From positions 372,001 to 436,000 of the forward strand of contig NZ_JAHXPT010000001.1 in NCBI RefSeq assembly GCF_019431045.1: a stretch of DNA of 64,000 nt, given 5' to 3'. The stretch comes from Clostridium weizhouense. GTDB taxonomy: Bacteria > Bacillota > Clostridia > Clostridiales > Clostridiaceae. The notes beneath the pieces were generated by a model that had not been told where the DNA came from, did not search any database, and worked only from the letters and a program-made list of their open reading frames with translations. Position numbers and translations under genes: made by a program. Every line of letters begins with the position of its first letter. Positions within the stretch are counted from its first letter, which is position 1. Shown here piece by piece: positions 27,637 to 36,301 of this stretch.

Positions 27637-28785
27637 TTATTCAAATTTAAAATCTTTAAATAATTCTCCTAAAGATAATCCTTCTTCTTTATCTACATAG
27701 TTAAGATATTCTTTACTTCCTTCTATTGCTTCTTTTATGCTTAATGAAATTTTTTTGTTTTCTTTATCAAAATTTAATACCTTTACTTTTAATTTTTGAT
27801 TTATTTCTAGAACATCTGATGGTTTAGAAATATTATCATCTGTTATTTCAGTAATATGAACTAACCCTTCTATTCCATCAAATATCTCAACAAAAGCTCC
27901 AAAAGAAGTAAGTCTTACAACTTTCCCTTCGTATATATTCCCCTCTTTAATTTCATCTTGGTGTAAAGTCCAAGGCTCTTTATTTACATCTTTTAATATT
28001 AATGATAATCTTTGTTTTTTAGGATCTACAGATCCTATGTAGACTTCTACCTTATCATTTTCTTTAACTACTTCTTCAGGTCTATTTACTTTATTCCAAG
28101 ATAAATCTGAAATATGAATTAACCCTTCTATTCCTCCAATATCAACAAATGCACCATATTTAACTAGTTTTTTTATAATCCCAGTTTTCTTTTCTCCTTC
28201 CTTTAAAGAACTCCATAATTTATTTCTCTTAATTTCATATTCTTGATCTTCAATAATTCTTCTTGAAGCAACTACTTTATTATTTCTAAAATCTAATTCT
28301 ATAATTTTAACTTCTAAACTTTTGCCTACTAATATATTTAATTCTATTCTTTCTCTTGAAGCTAATGATCCTGGAATAAATACTCTTATATTTCCATAGT
28401 AAGCAATTAATCCACCTTTTGTTTCTTCTTTAACATAAACAGTTATGTTATTTTCTCCTTTAAATGCTTTATTTATTTCATCCTTTTCTTTAATAGCTAA
28501 TGCCTTTATAAGTGAAAGTTTAACATACCCTTCCCCATCATTAGGTGATACAACATACACTTCTATTTCATCATCTACTTTAAGCACATCGCTTGGATTT
28601 TTATCATCTAATGATAATTCTTCCTTAGTTATTAAACCGTCAAAAGCATAATTTATATTTACTATCGCTTCTTTATCATTAACTTCTATAACTTTTCCTC
28701 TTAAAATTTCTCCTGTACTTATTCTTTTTACATCATACCCATTTAAAAATTCATTCATAATATTATCCTTTATATTTTCTGACAT
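27637..28785 (-). CDS. rpsA: 30S ribosomal protein S1-like RNA-binding protein, four S1 repeats
   Basis: 382 residues with four S1 (OB-fold) repeats: near 23-93 (GEILRGKVIEVNDKEAIVNI), 100-175 (IRVFIPGSLAS), 193-262 (KKTGIIKKLVKYGAFVDIGG) and 280-350 (YEGKVVRLTSFGAFVEIFDG). The last two are closest to the consensus. Firmicute S1 homologues of this length (YpfD-like) bind mRNA but are not always stable ribosome components. An S1 role is likely; other RNA binding is possible. Start has AGGAAG. Confidence 0.85.
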   Translation of the reverse strand: MSENIKDNIMNEFLNGYDVKRISTGEILRGKVIEVNDKEAIVNINYAFDGLITKEELSLDDKNPSDVLKVDDEIEVYVVSPNDGEGYVKLSLIKALAIKEKDEINKAFKGENNITVYVKEETKGGLIAYYGNIRVFIPGSLASRERIELNILVGKSLEVKIIELDFRNNKVVASRRIIEDQEYEIKRNKLWSSLKEGEKKTGIIKKLVKYGAFVDIGGIEGLIHISDLSWNKVNRPEEVVKENDKVEVYIGSVDPKKQRLSLILKDVNKEPWTLHQDEIKEGNIYEGKVVRLTSFGAFVEIFDGIEGLVHITEITDDNISKPSDVLEINQKLKVKVLNFDKENKKISLSIKEAIEGSKEYLNYVDKEEGLSLGELFKDFKFE

Positions 28786-29068
28786 ATTACCACTTCCTTA
28801 ATAATATTTACGGCATTTTTAAAGTAAATACTAAAATAAGCTTATTTTTACTAAATTTAAAATTCAGAAACCGTTATCTATAAGTATACAATATTTATTT
28901 TAAATTGAATAAATACTAATCTTACCTAGTATTTAATATCAATGCCAAAAGTTAATTAATATATATTCTAATTAAGTTATTGCATTTATAATCTTTTATA
29001 TAAGTTACATATAAAATTATATCTTTATTAATAGTATCTATTTAGAATCATATACATCATAAATTTTC

Positions 29069-29158
29069 TATATAAGTTTCTCTCTATACTCGCAAATCAC
29101 ATCATTTAGAAATATTCTAAGATTTATATTAATGAACAAACTTTATTAGAACTTATAT
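29069..29158. repeat. Short inverted-repeat element, family B copy 2
   Basis: About 90 bp. Left end TATATAAGTTTC (from 29069). The right part reads ATTTATATTAATGAACAAAC followed by the inverse end; this right part is nearly the same at 60228-60266 and 62240-62280. Confidence 0.6.
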
Positions 29159-29221
29159 ATAATTTTAATGCAATAATATGATTTATACAAGCATCCTATA
29201 TTTTAACAGTTTGAACAGAAT

Positions 29222-29272
29222 AATATTAATTATATTAAAAGTTATTTTATAACCTTTAATATAATTAATATT
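29222..29272. other. Long AT-only hairpin
   Basis: A perfect 18-base inverted repeat (29222-29239 with 29255-29272) that extends five pairs further inward with one mismatch. No T tract distinguishes a direction. It could be an operator or a transcript end. Confidence 0.5.
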
Positions 29273-29407
29273 ACCACTATGCATTAGCCTTATTGAGAAT
29301 TAAAGAGTTAGCATTATCTCATTATTATTTTTAGTTATTTTTCATCTATTTTCAATATTGTATACTAACAAGCTTTTCAATATAATAAATACATAGTCTT
29401 TTAGGGG

Positions 29408-30229
29408 GTGCTCACTATTTTTAAGATTAAAAATAAGTATATTTTCACTTTATTCTTAGTTATTTTATTTGCTATTACAAGTCTTCCTTTAGATATTTTA
29501 TCAGTAGCAAATATAACTGAAAAAGATAATACAATAGTTTATGCTAACAGTAATTTTATTCAAACTTCAACAAATAATTTGTTAGCTAAAGGTGGTAGTA
29601 GTAGAAGTTCTTCTTCTCGATCTAGCTCTAGTAGTTTTAAATCTGGAGGATTTAAAAGTTCATCTGGTTCTACTTCTTCCAGTTCTACTAAAAGTACAAC
29701 TTCAACCAAAAAAAGTACTAGTAATAAAAGTGCTGAGGGATTTAAATCAGGAAATTTTTCTAATACAAAAGATACTACTAAAAACTCTTCCACTACAAAT
29801 GATAATACTAAAAATTCTTCTAACACAGAAAAAAATACTAGTAATAAGAGTTCTGAAGGATTTAAATCAGGGAATTTTTCTACCACAAAAGATAACAACA
29901 AGAGTTCTTCTAATACAAATGAAAAAACTACTAACTCTAGTACAGGTGCTTCGAAAGGATTTAGTAGTGGAACATATTCATCTACTGATAAATCAAAAAG
30001 TGACTCTGATTCATCAGATACAAATAGTAGCACGCAACAAAGTAGTCCCCAAACTTACAATTCACCATCACAATCTAGAGGCTTTAATTGGTTTGGTGGT
30101 AGTAACTATTACAGGCCATTCTATTTTGGATCTACTTCAAGCTTAATACTTAATGCTTTAACACTAGGTGCAATATTTATATTAATTATTACAGTAATCA
30201 AGATATATTTAAAAAGAAATAGAAAATAA
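29408..30229 (+). CDS. Ser/Thr-rich secreted or membrane-anchored repeat protein
   Basis: About 273 residues, not a family I recognise. It has a hydrophobic N-terminal segment (residues 10-33) with a likely signal cleavage after VYANS. A low-complexity Ser/Thr/Asn/Lys region (60-215) follows, with the motif GFKSG(N)F repeated (EGFKSGNFS twice, KGFSSGTYS once, GGFKSSS once). Then come an aromatic patch (GFNWFGGSNYYRPFYFG), a membrane helix near 247-266 and a short basic tail. The most likely topology is an outside Ser/Thr linker held at both ends. Two 60-bp units at 29714 and 29834 are near identical, pointing to internal duplication. The listed GTG lies inside the ribosome box AGGGGGTG; translation may start at the in-frame ATT 29417-29419. 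It heads an operon with pspA. Confidence 0.7.
   Translation: MLTIFKIKNKYIFTLFLVILFAITSLPLDILSVANITEKDNTIVYANSNFIQTSTNNLLAKGGSSRSSSSRSSSSSFKSGGFKSSSGSTSSSSTKSTTSTKKSTSNKSAEGFKSGNFSNTKDTTKNSSTTNDNTKNSSNTEKNTSNKSSEGFKSGNFSTTKDNNKSSSNTNEKTTNSSTGASKGFSSGTYSSTDKSKSDSDSSDTNSSTQQSSPQTYNSPSQSRGFNWFGGSNYYRPFYFGSTSSLILNALTLGAIFILIITVIKIYLKRNRK
29714..29893. repeat. Tandem 120-bp-spaced coding repeats in the Ser/Thr-rich gene
   Basis: Units 29714-29773 and 29834-29893 are about 85-90% identical and exactly 120 bp apart, keeping the frame. Both encode TSNKS(A/S)EGFKSGNFS. Confidence 0.7.
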
Positions 30230-30253
30230 TTAGATACTTTAGGAGGTATTTTT

Positions 30254-30904
30254 ATGGGAATTTTTTCAAGAATGTCAAATATGTTTAAAGCTAAGGTAAA
30301 CAATGCCTTAGATGAAATGGAGAATCCAATAGAACTTTTAGATCAAAAATTAAGAGATATGGAAGATCAACTTAGTAAAGCCAAATTAAATTCTGCTCAA
30401 ATTTTAGGAAATGTTCATGAAATCGAAAAGAAAATGAATGCTGCAAAAAAAGAGTCAACTGATTTTGAAGAAAAAATTAAATTAGCTTTATCTAAAGGTA
30501 ATGAAGATTTAGCTAAAAAAGCATTAGCTAGAAAAATGGAAGTTGATAAAAAATATGATTCACTACAATCAAGTTATAATAATTCAAAAGCTCAAGCAGA
30601 TATGTTAAAGAAAAATTTACGTGAATTAGAAGAAGAAATAACGAAAACTCGAAATTATAGAGATGAAGCTGCTGCAAGATATTCAAATGCTCAAGCTTCT
30701 GAAAAAGTAAATGAAATTCTTGCTAATGTAAAAACTAAAGATAATTCAATTCAAATAGATAGTATTGAAAGAAAAATTCAAAGAAAAGAATCTCTTGCTG
30801 AAGGATTAAAAGAGTTAAAAGACCTAGATGATTTTGATAGTGAGTTTGAAAAATTAAATGAAGTTGATTTAGATCTTGAATTAGAAAAATATAAAAGCAA
30901 TTAG
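30254..30904 (+). CDS. pspA: PspA/IM30 (ESCRT-III-like) membrane-stress protein
   Basis: 216 residues, nearly all helical and coiled coil, the usual PspA length. Family features: MGIFSRMSNMFKAKVNNALD at the start (amphipathic helix), ENPIELLDQKLRDMEDQL, and AAARYSNAQASEKVNEIL in the middle. PspA forms rods or rings that bind damaged membranes and limit proton leak. AGGAGG start. It sits 24 bp behind the Ser/Thr-rich gene and 8 bp ahead of the Cys-cluster gene, so all three should be co-transcribed. There is no PspF or LiaRS gene next to it. Confidence 0.92.
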   Translation: MGIFSRMSNMFKAKVNNALDEMENPIELLDQKLRDMEDQLSKAKLNSAQILGNVHEIEKKMNAAKKESTDFEEKIKLALSKGNEDLAKKALARKMEVDKKYDSLQSSYNNSKAQADMLKKNLRELEEEITKTRNYRDEAAARYSNAQASEKVNEILANVKTKDNSIQIDSIERKIQRKESLAEGLKELKDLDDFDSEFEKLNEVDLDLELEKYKSN

Positions 30905-30912
30905 GTGAAACT

Positions 30913-31569
30913 ATGAATAAAGATATGGAATTTATTAATGGAGAAAAGGACTATTGGGGGAAGATATATACAGATATAGCTTACGCTATTAGCGAAATTT
31001 CACCTTTCCTTTCTGAAAATAAATTAAAATCACGAAAATACTACATTAAGTCTTCTGTATTACAAGATTATATTAAACTTTTAGATTCAGCTGAATTAGA
31101 TGTTAAAAAAGTAAGCTTTTTAAGTTTATTTAAAACAGCTCCTTCTATAAATAAAGCTAAAAACTATAAAATCAAAAATCAAAAAGCATTTAAAGATTTA
31201 GAAAAATGTGCTAAATGTACATGCCTAAATTGTGCCTTTGATTGTAAATTCAAATCATGTTCAAGCTGTAGAGAAAATTCCTATATACACTCTTGTGATA
31301 AAGAAAGAGTAAATGTACGAAAACATGATAATTTTATTGTAGACTTAACCAATAATGATACAGGTTGTTCTGCAAAATATAGAGTTCTAGCCACAATAGA
31401 AGATTGCATCTTAGACAAACAATATATACTATTAGAAAACATTATTAATATTGATGATAAATTAGTATTATATTATTATCCTGGAATTAAAGAAACTTCT
31501 TATGGTGAAATAACAGATGCAGAAGAATTTGATTTTATAGTTGAAACTTATCAATCTTCAGATTATTAG
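30913..31569 (+). CDS. Cys-cluster protein with DUF1292-like C-terminus
   Basis: 218 residues, no signal peptide or membrane segment. The middle (about 98-130) has a dense Cys cluster CAKCTCLNCAFDC followed by CSSCRE and HSC, which looks like a zinc- or other metal-binding module. The last 65 residues (YRVLATIEDCILDKQYILLE, YYYPGIKETSYGEI) resemble DUF1292-type domains. Function unknown. It is the third gene of the operon with pspA (8 bp gap, start after TTAGGTG), so it may sense or report envelope stress; that is a guess from context. Confidence 0.65.
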   Translation: MNKDMEFINGEKDYWGKIYTDIAYAISEISPFLSENKLKSRKYYIKSSVLQDYIKLLDSAELDVKKVSFLSLFKTAPSINKAKNYKIKNQKAFKDLEKCAKCTCLNCAFDCKFKSCSSCRENSYIHSCDKERVNVRKHDNFIVDLTNNDTGCSAKYRVLATIEDCILDKQYILLENIINIDDKLVLYYYPGIKETSYGEITDAEEFDFIVETYQSSDY

Positions 31570-31580
31570 ACACATTTAAA

Positions 31581-31620
31581 AGGACTATCTTAAATACATA
31601 AATATTTTTAAGATAGTCCT
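31581..31620. terminator. Bidirectional terminator
   Basis: Stem AGGACTATCTTA (31581-31592) with its inverse (31609-31620), followed by CTTCTTATTT. It lies between the convergent pspA operon and the CBS gene. Confidence 0.8.
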
Positions 31621-31628
31621 CTTCTTAT

Positions 31629-32051
31629 TTATAAATTTATAACTTTTCTTCTTTTCATTTCATTAAAACAATAGTTTATTATATCACTTCTCTTAATAAT
31701 TCCTATAAATATTCCATTATCATCAACTACAGATACAAAGTTTTGACTTATTGCTAATGATATTAAACTTTCAATATCAGCATTAATAGAAACAGACTTA
31801 TGAGATATTCTTCTATGTATATCTCTAACTTTTACAGATTCTGTATTTTTAAAATTTAAATCTGGAGTATTTTTTAATTTCCATAATAAATCTCCTTCTG
31901 TTAAAGTTCCTACATATTTTCCTTCTTTATTTATAAGTGGAATAGCTGTATAACCATGTCTTTCCATTTTCTCTATAACTTGTCTCATTGTTGTGTCTTC
32001 ATTTTCATACACCACTTCATTTTTTGGAGTAAGAAAAAAGGCTATATTCAT
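31629..32051 (-). CDS. Two-CBS-domain protein
   Basis: 140 residues made of a CBS pair. Repeat one is TMRQVIEKMERHGYTAIPLI and GKYVGTLTEGDLLWKL (residues 22-60). Repeat two is SVSINADIESLISLAISQNF and GIFIGIIKRSDIINYC (82-130). Such Bateman modules bind AMP, ATP or related nucleotides and act as energy sensors. No effector domain is attached, so the partner is unknown. Good AGAGG start. Confidence 0.85.
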   Translation of the reverse strand: MNIAFFLTPKNEVVYENEDTTMRQVIEKMERHGYTAIPLINKEGKYVGTLTEGDLLWKLKNTPDLNFKNTESVKVRDIHRRISHKSVSINADIESLISLAISQNFVSVVDDNGIFIGIIKRSDIINYCFNEMKRRKVINL

Positions 32052-32136
32052 AATTAAATCCTCTCTTGTAATTATTAAATTTATCTCTATTTGTATTTTA
32101 ACATATTTTTATTAAAAATGCTTTAGTGAAAACCTT

Positions 32137-33048
32137 TTATTTAGAACTATTTATCTTTTCAAGTTTGTAAACGTAATTTAAATAAGCCTCTTCTTTTAAA
32201 ATTGTATTTACTTCATTATAAACATCATTTCCTTGAAGAGTTCTTTTAACTATTATCTCACTTAAAATTTTATTTCTACATTTTGGACATGATCCAACTG
32301 AAGCAAATCTCCAATTTAATAGTTTAAATTCTTCTTCTAAATTAACCTTACTTTTACATTTCGGACATTTTAATGCTAACTTTTTTTCATCTATTTTAAT
32401 ACTATCTAAATCACTTATTTGTATAGATGGCATATTATATATATCTTTAACTATATAATTTTTAACTATTCTAGAATTATAAATGTGTTTAAATACAAGT
32501 AATGTATATTGTGCATCATTTAATGCATCATGTAATTTACTATCATCTACTTTTATTTTTAATTCTTCTAACGCATTTTTTAAGCCTAATGCCTTTTTAT
32601 GTGCTAATATTTTTGTTGAATATTCTTGTATATCTAAATATTCTTTAATCCAACTTAAATCACCATAATTATGATAATCAGCATTCATAATCAATTCTAC
32701 AATATCATCCTTTGCCCAAGAACAAATAATATCGCCATCTTCAAACATACTTTTTAATTTATTTAAGCCTTCAATAAATGGAATGCCCTTGTTATTTAAT
32801 ATATCCATTGTTATTTTTGTTATATCTGTAACCACTGGATTAATAATTGGGAATACAGTTGGCTTAATATATTCCCTCATCTCACATACTGGTTTCATAT
32901 ATTTATCTACTTTTATTGCTCCAATTTCTATAATTTCATTTTCTAATTCTATCTGTTTTAAATCCTTATGCTTTTCAAAAAAATTTTCTTGATATTTAAC
33001 TATGTTTTTTAAATTATTAAATTCTAAATCAATTATTATATACCCCAT
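32137..33048 (-). CDS. DEDD-family 3'-5' exonuclease with C-terminal zinc ribbon
   Basis: About 303 residues. Exonuclease motifs: Exo I IIIDLEFN near residue 4-11 (Asp-Glu), a second Asp in the WAKDD region near 110 and HDALNDAQYTLLVF near 172-185, with the DEDDh-type His/Asp. The family is KapD/ERI1-like, acting on RNA or DNA ends. The C-terminal 90 residues carry CPKCKSKV and CPKCRNKI, a zinc ribbon not usual for KapD. I use ATG 33046-33048 because GAGGG precedes it; a TTG seven codons earlier lacks a ribosome site. It lies 50 bp behind the membrane MutS gene and is likely co-transcribed. Confidence 0.82.
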   Translation of the reverse strand: MGYIIIDLEFNNLKNIVKYQENFFEKHKDLKQIELENEIIEIGAIKVDKYMKPVCEMREYIKPTVFPIINPVVTDITKITMDILNNKGIPFIEGLNKLKSMFEDGDIICSWAKDDIVELIMNADYHNYGDLSWIKEYLDIQEYSTKILAHKKALGLKNALEELKIKVDDSKLHDALNDAQYTLLVFKHIYNSRIVKNYIVKDIYNMPSIQISDLDSIKIDEKKLALKCPKCKSKVNLEEEFKLLNWRFASVGSCPKCRNKILSEIIVKRTLQGNDVYNEVNTILKEEAYLNYVYKLEKINSSK

Positions 33049-33098
33049 TTTAAATCCCTCTTTTACCAAGTAATAATATAAGTTCTAAAAAAAGATAA

Positions 33099-34892
33099 TT
33101 ATGATAGTTCTATTCCTGCAAGCTTCATTAAATGAATTGCATTTTGTGTTTCACTTTTACCTTGTCTTAACTTATAATCAAAATTTATTTTATTGTCTTT
33201 ATAAAATTCTCTAAAATTATAATTTATTATTCTATCATCTTCTTTTTCTAAATCACATAGTTCTAAATCATGTGTTGAAACAAGCCCTATTCCACCATAC
33301 TTTATTAATTGCTTAATTAATACAATTGCACCAGTATGTCTGTCTTTAGAATTTGTACCTTTAAATATCTCATCTAAAAGAAAGAATACTTTTTCTTCTT
33401 TTTTACATGCTTCAATTAGTATTTTTATTCTTAATATTTCAGCGTAGAATGAAGAAATATTTTCTTCTAAATTATCTCTGGTCGTAATACATGTATAAAT
33501 TTTCATTATTCCACAACTAAATTCTTTAGCACAAACTGGGGCCCCTATATAACTAAGTACTAAATTTGATCCTAATGTTCTTAAAAAAGTACTCTTACCA
33601 GACATATTAGAGCCAGTAATTAATGCTACCTTTTCAGAATTTTTAATCGAAAAATTATTTTTAATTGCTTTCTCTCCAAGCAATGGATGCGCTATATCTT
33701 CACCGCATATATAACTATTATCTAATATTATTGGATAACTCCAATTTTTGTAATCAAAAGCAAGATTTGATATACTACTTAAAGCATCAAATTCATTCAT
33801 AACATCTAACCATTTTTCTAAATATTTACCATTTTTATTTTTCCATAAATCCAATTTTCTCATAATAAATACATCAGAAAACACTAATACATTTAACACA
33901 AAATAAACAGCATTATATGAACTATCTCCAATCCAATCTAATAAATTCGAAATCTTCTTCATTTCTATTTTACTACTTACTTGATTATTGATTAACTTAT
34001 CTTTTAATTCCTTTAAGTGTTCTGATTCAAAAGTCTCATTTTCTATTAATGATAATATTTCACTATACTCTTTAACATCATTTTTTATATCATTAAATAA
34101 ATTAATATCTTCAATCATATTTTTAGTTAACATTTTGATAACAATAAAATCAATCATGAATACAAGTAAAATAAATGATAATGGTAATATATTCATTAAA
34201 CTTAAAAGTATTGAAACAAAATTTACAAATATAAAAGTATAACTAATTATTACACTTATAAATTTTATTGAATTTCCCTTTTTGCCCCATCCAATTAATT
34301 CTCTTATAGCTCTATCAGAAGATTTTCTCATTGATCCTTCTAGTATAAATTTTTGTCTCCACTCAACTTTATCTGCAAGTTCTTTTATTGCAAATTGTTT
34401 GTTTACTATACTTTTTTTATTTACTTCTTCTTTTAAGCCTAATATATTAACTAATCTCTCTCTCCCACCTTTAGTTACTGTTGAATTTATAAATTGGAAA
34501 ATTGAATTTTGTCCAAAAACATTCAAATCATTTATAAACGGATTATTTTCATCTAAATATTCACTTCCATTATCTTTAAACTTTTTAAATTCACCTGATA
34601 ATCTATCTAATCCTCTTTTATTAATATTAATTATAATATCTGAACGTTTCTTAGCCTCTAATTTATTAGAATGATATATAACAACACCTATAAAACCTGA
34701 AATAAACATAATGCTACTAACTATTAATGATGTATACTCTCCATTTTTATATAATAAATAATCTATTAATAACATTAATATTAATATTATTAGTCTACTC
34801 CAAGATATTATATTTATTTGTTTTAAAAGTATATTGCTTGTTTTAACGTTTTCCGCTATCTTATCCTCATAAAATTTTTTCGATATATCCAT
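33099..34892 (-). CDS. Membrane-associated MutS-family ATPase
   Basis: 597 residues. The C-terminal MutS ATPase is clear: Walker A ALITGSNMSGKSTFLRTLG near 420-440, Walker B FFLLDEIFKGTNSKDR near 500 and the LVSTHDLELCDL loop near 540. The N-terminus lacks the mismatch-recognition and connector domains of MutS. Instead it has two hydrophobic helices near 30-75 and a further hydrophobic block near 207-255. Such short MutS relatives are widespread in clostridia and annotated vaguely as mismatch repair. A membrane anchoring makes ordinary mismatch repair doubtful. Start has AAGGAG. Likely in one unit with the exonuclease gene. Confidence 0.85.
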   Translation of the reverse strand: MDISKKFYEDKIAENVKTSNILLKQINIISWSRLIILILMLLIDYLLYKNGEYTSLIVSSIMFISGFIGVVIYHSNKLEAKKRSDIIININKRGLDRLSGEFKKFKDNGSEYLDENNPFINDLNVFGQNSIFQFINSTVTKGGRERLVNILGLKEEVNKKSIVNKQFAIKELADKVEWRQKFILEGSMRKSSDRAIRELIGWGKKGNSIKFISVIISYTFIFVNFVSILLSLMNILPLSFILLVFMIDFIVIKMLTKNMIEDINLFNDIKNDVKEYSEILSLIENETFESEHLKELKDKLINNQVSSKIEMKKISNLLDWIGDSSYNAVYFVLNVLVFSDVFIMRKLDLWKNKNGKYLEKWLDVMNEFDALSSISNLAFDYKNWSYPIILDNSYICGEDIAHPLLGEKAIKNNFSIKNSEKVALITGSNMSGKSTFLRTLGSNLVLSYIGAPVCAKEFSCGIMKIYTCITTRDNLEENISSFYAEILRIKILIEACKKEEKVFFLLDEIFKGTNSKDRHTGAIVLIKQLIKYGGIGLVSTHDLELCDLEKEDDRIINYNFREFYKDNKINFDYKLRQGKSETQNAIHLMKLAGIELS

Positions 34893-35271
34893 ATTCTCTC
34901 CTTCTATATTATTTATACACTAAAAAAATAATACTTGTTATTAGTACTATATAGTTAAATATTTTATTAAAATTTAGTTAATAACTTATACGCTATTGAC
35001 TATATATATTTTAAAATATATTTTTACAAATATTATTTTATTTCATGTATATTATTTGCTTAAATAATAATATAATTTTACCATATATAGCATTAATATG
35101 GATAAAAAATGAACTGTCTTATAAAATAAATTGCTATAATTAAGACAGTTCATTAAGTTTAAAATTAATCTATATTTTTTATATAAAACATATCAAAAAT
35201 AAGTTAATAAATAGACTTGTTATTTTTTTAATTTTGCCTAAATGTATTTTTTAACATAGCTAATTAACTTA
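34893..35271. other. 379-bp intergenic region
   Basis: Between the ZnuA-like lipoprotein gene and the MutS-family gene. It contains the terminator at 35109-35154 and, near 35240-35262, a solo family D end (AACATAGCTAAT). The rest is AT-rich and should carry the MutS-family promoter, though none was assigned. Confidence 0.45.
35109..35154 (-). terminator. Terminator behind the ZnuA-like lipoprotein gene
   Basis: Fourteen-base stem AATGAACTGTCTTA (35109-35122) with its inverse ending at 35154 and a T-rich minus-strand flank. Confidence 0.75.
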
Positions 35272-36174
35272 TTATTTATTTAAAGAATCATATATTCTTT
35301 CTAGATTTTCTCTCATAGCATCTATATAACCCTTATTATCCTCATTCGATTCCAAAGTATATATTGGAACAACATCAGCACCAACTTCACTAGCTAGTGT
35401 TTTTGATACTTTAGGGCTTGCTAAAGATTCTGAAAATATATTTTTTATGTTATTATCTTTACAAAAATTAACTAATTCTTCCAATTGCTTTGGTGTAGGT
35501 TCACCTTCCCCATATAAATTTTCAACTGATTTTTGTGATAATCCAAAATCTCTGCATAAATATCCAAAAGCTGCATGACCAGTTATAAAATCTTTTTTCT
35601 CTAACTGATTAAATTTACCCGAATATTCATTATAAAGTGAATTTAATTCATCTTTAAATTTTTTATAATTTTCTTCATATTTTTGAGTATTTTTTTCGTC
35701 TAATTTTATAAGAGCATCTTTTATATTCTCACATTGCTTTTGTACCTGTATCAAGCTTAACCATGAATGTGGATCTATTAACTCTCCTTCTTTTCTAATA
35801 TCTATTCCTTCACTTGAATTTACTTTTAGCACTTTTTTTTCATCTATTACGTTATTTACTGAATCTATCCATGATTCCATCCCTAATCCATTATAAATAA
35901 ACATATCACTCTTTGTTAAATTTTCAAAGTCCTTAGTTTTCGGTTCATAATCATGTGGCTCCATATTATCTGGTACCAAACAATTTACTTCTACATTATT
36001 TCCACCAATTTTTTCAGTGAACTCTTTCAATGGATATATTGAAACCATAACTTTTATTTTATTATCTTTATTCTCATCATTAATTAAATCTTTAGTTTTT
36101 CCTTTTTGATTGCATCCTACTAATAAGGCCCCTATTAATATACATGATAATACTGAAATAATTTTTTTCCCCAT
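35272..36174 (-). CDS. znuA: Zn/Mn ABC transporter substrate-binding lipoprotein (ZnuA/AdcA type)
   Basis: 300 residues. The lipoprotein signal ends at LVGC with Cys 21. Cluster A-I binding-protein features include three His ligands: EPHDYEPKTKDF near residue 70, DPHSWLSL near 133 and ITGHAAFGYLCRDFGL near 195, plus an acidic ligand near the C-terminus. The usual His-rich loop before the second ligand is short or absent. It should deliver zinc (or Mn) to a permease. ATG 36172-36174 has AAGGAG six bases upstream. No permease or ATPase gene lies next to it, so the rest of the transporter must be elsewhere. Confidence 0.9.
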   Translation of the reverse strand: MGKKIISVLSCILIGALLVGCNQKGKTKDLINDENKDNKIKVMVSIYPLKEFTEKIGGNNVEVNCLVPDNMEPHDYEPKTKDFENLTKSDMFIYNGLGMESWIDSVNNVIDEKKVLKVNSSEGIDIRKEGELIDPHSWLSLIQVQKQCENIKDALIKLDEKNTQKYEENYKKFKDELNSLYNEYSGKFNQLEKKDFITGHAAFGYLCRDFGLSQKSVENLYGEGEPTPKQLEELVNFCKDNNIKNIFSESLASPKVSKTLASEVGADVVPIYTLESNEDNKGYIDAMRENLERIYDSLNK

Positions 36175-36301
36175 AACATTCTCCTTTTGCATATGATTTG
36201 CATTTTCATTAATTATTTTACCTTATTAATATATTCTTGTCAAATTATAATAAAAAATCCAGCTTTAAATATATTATTAATATTTAAAGCTGATTCTTCT
36301 T

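Larger units (their letters stand above)
28786..29407. other. 622-bp intergenic region with repeat and long hairpin
   Basis: Divergent gap between the S1-like gene and the Ser/Thr-rich operon. It holds a family B element (29069-29158) and a long AT-rich hairpin (29222-29272). No open frame of note and no clear promoter was identified. Unusually long for this genome. Confidence 0.45.

Noticed and set aside
29714..29893. CRISPR-like spaced repeats
   Set aside because: The units are in-frame protein repeats of a coding gene, only two in number and with coding spacers. No cas genes are nearby.
29560..30146. Two long frames overlapping the Ser/Thr-rich gene on both strands
   Set aside because: Low-complexity repeats keep all frames open. 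Only the listed frame has a ribosome site, signal segment and membrane helix.
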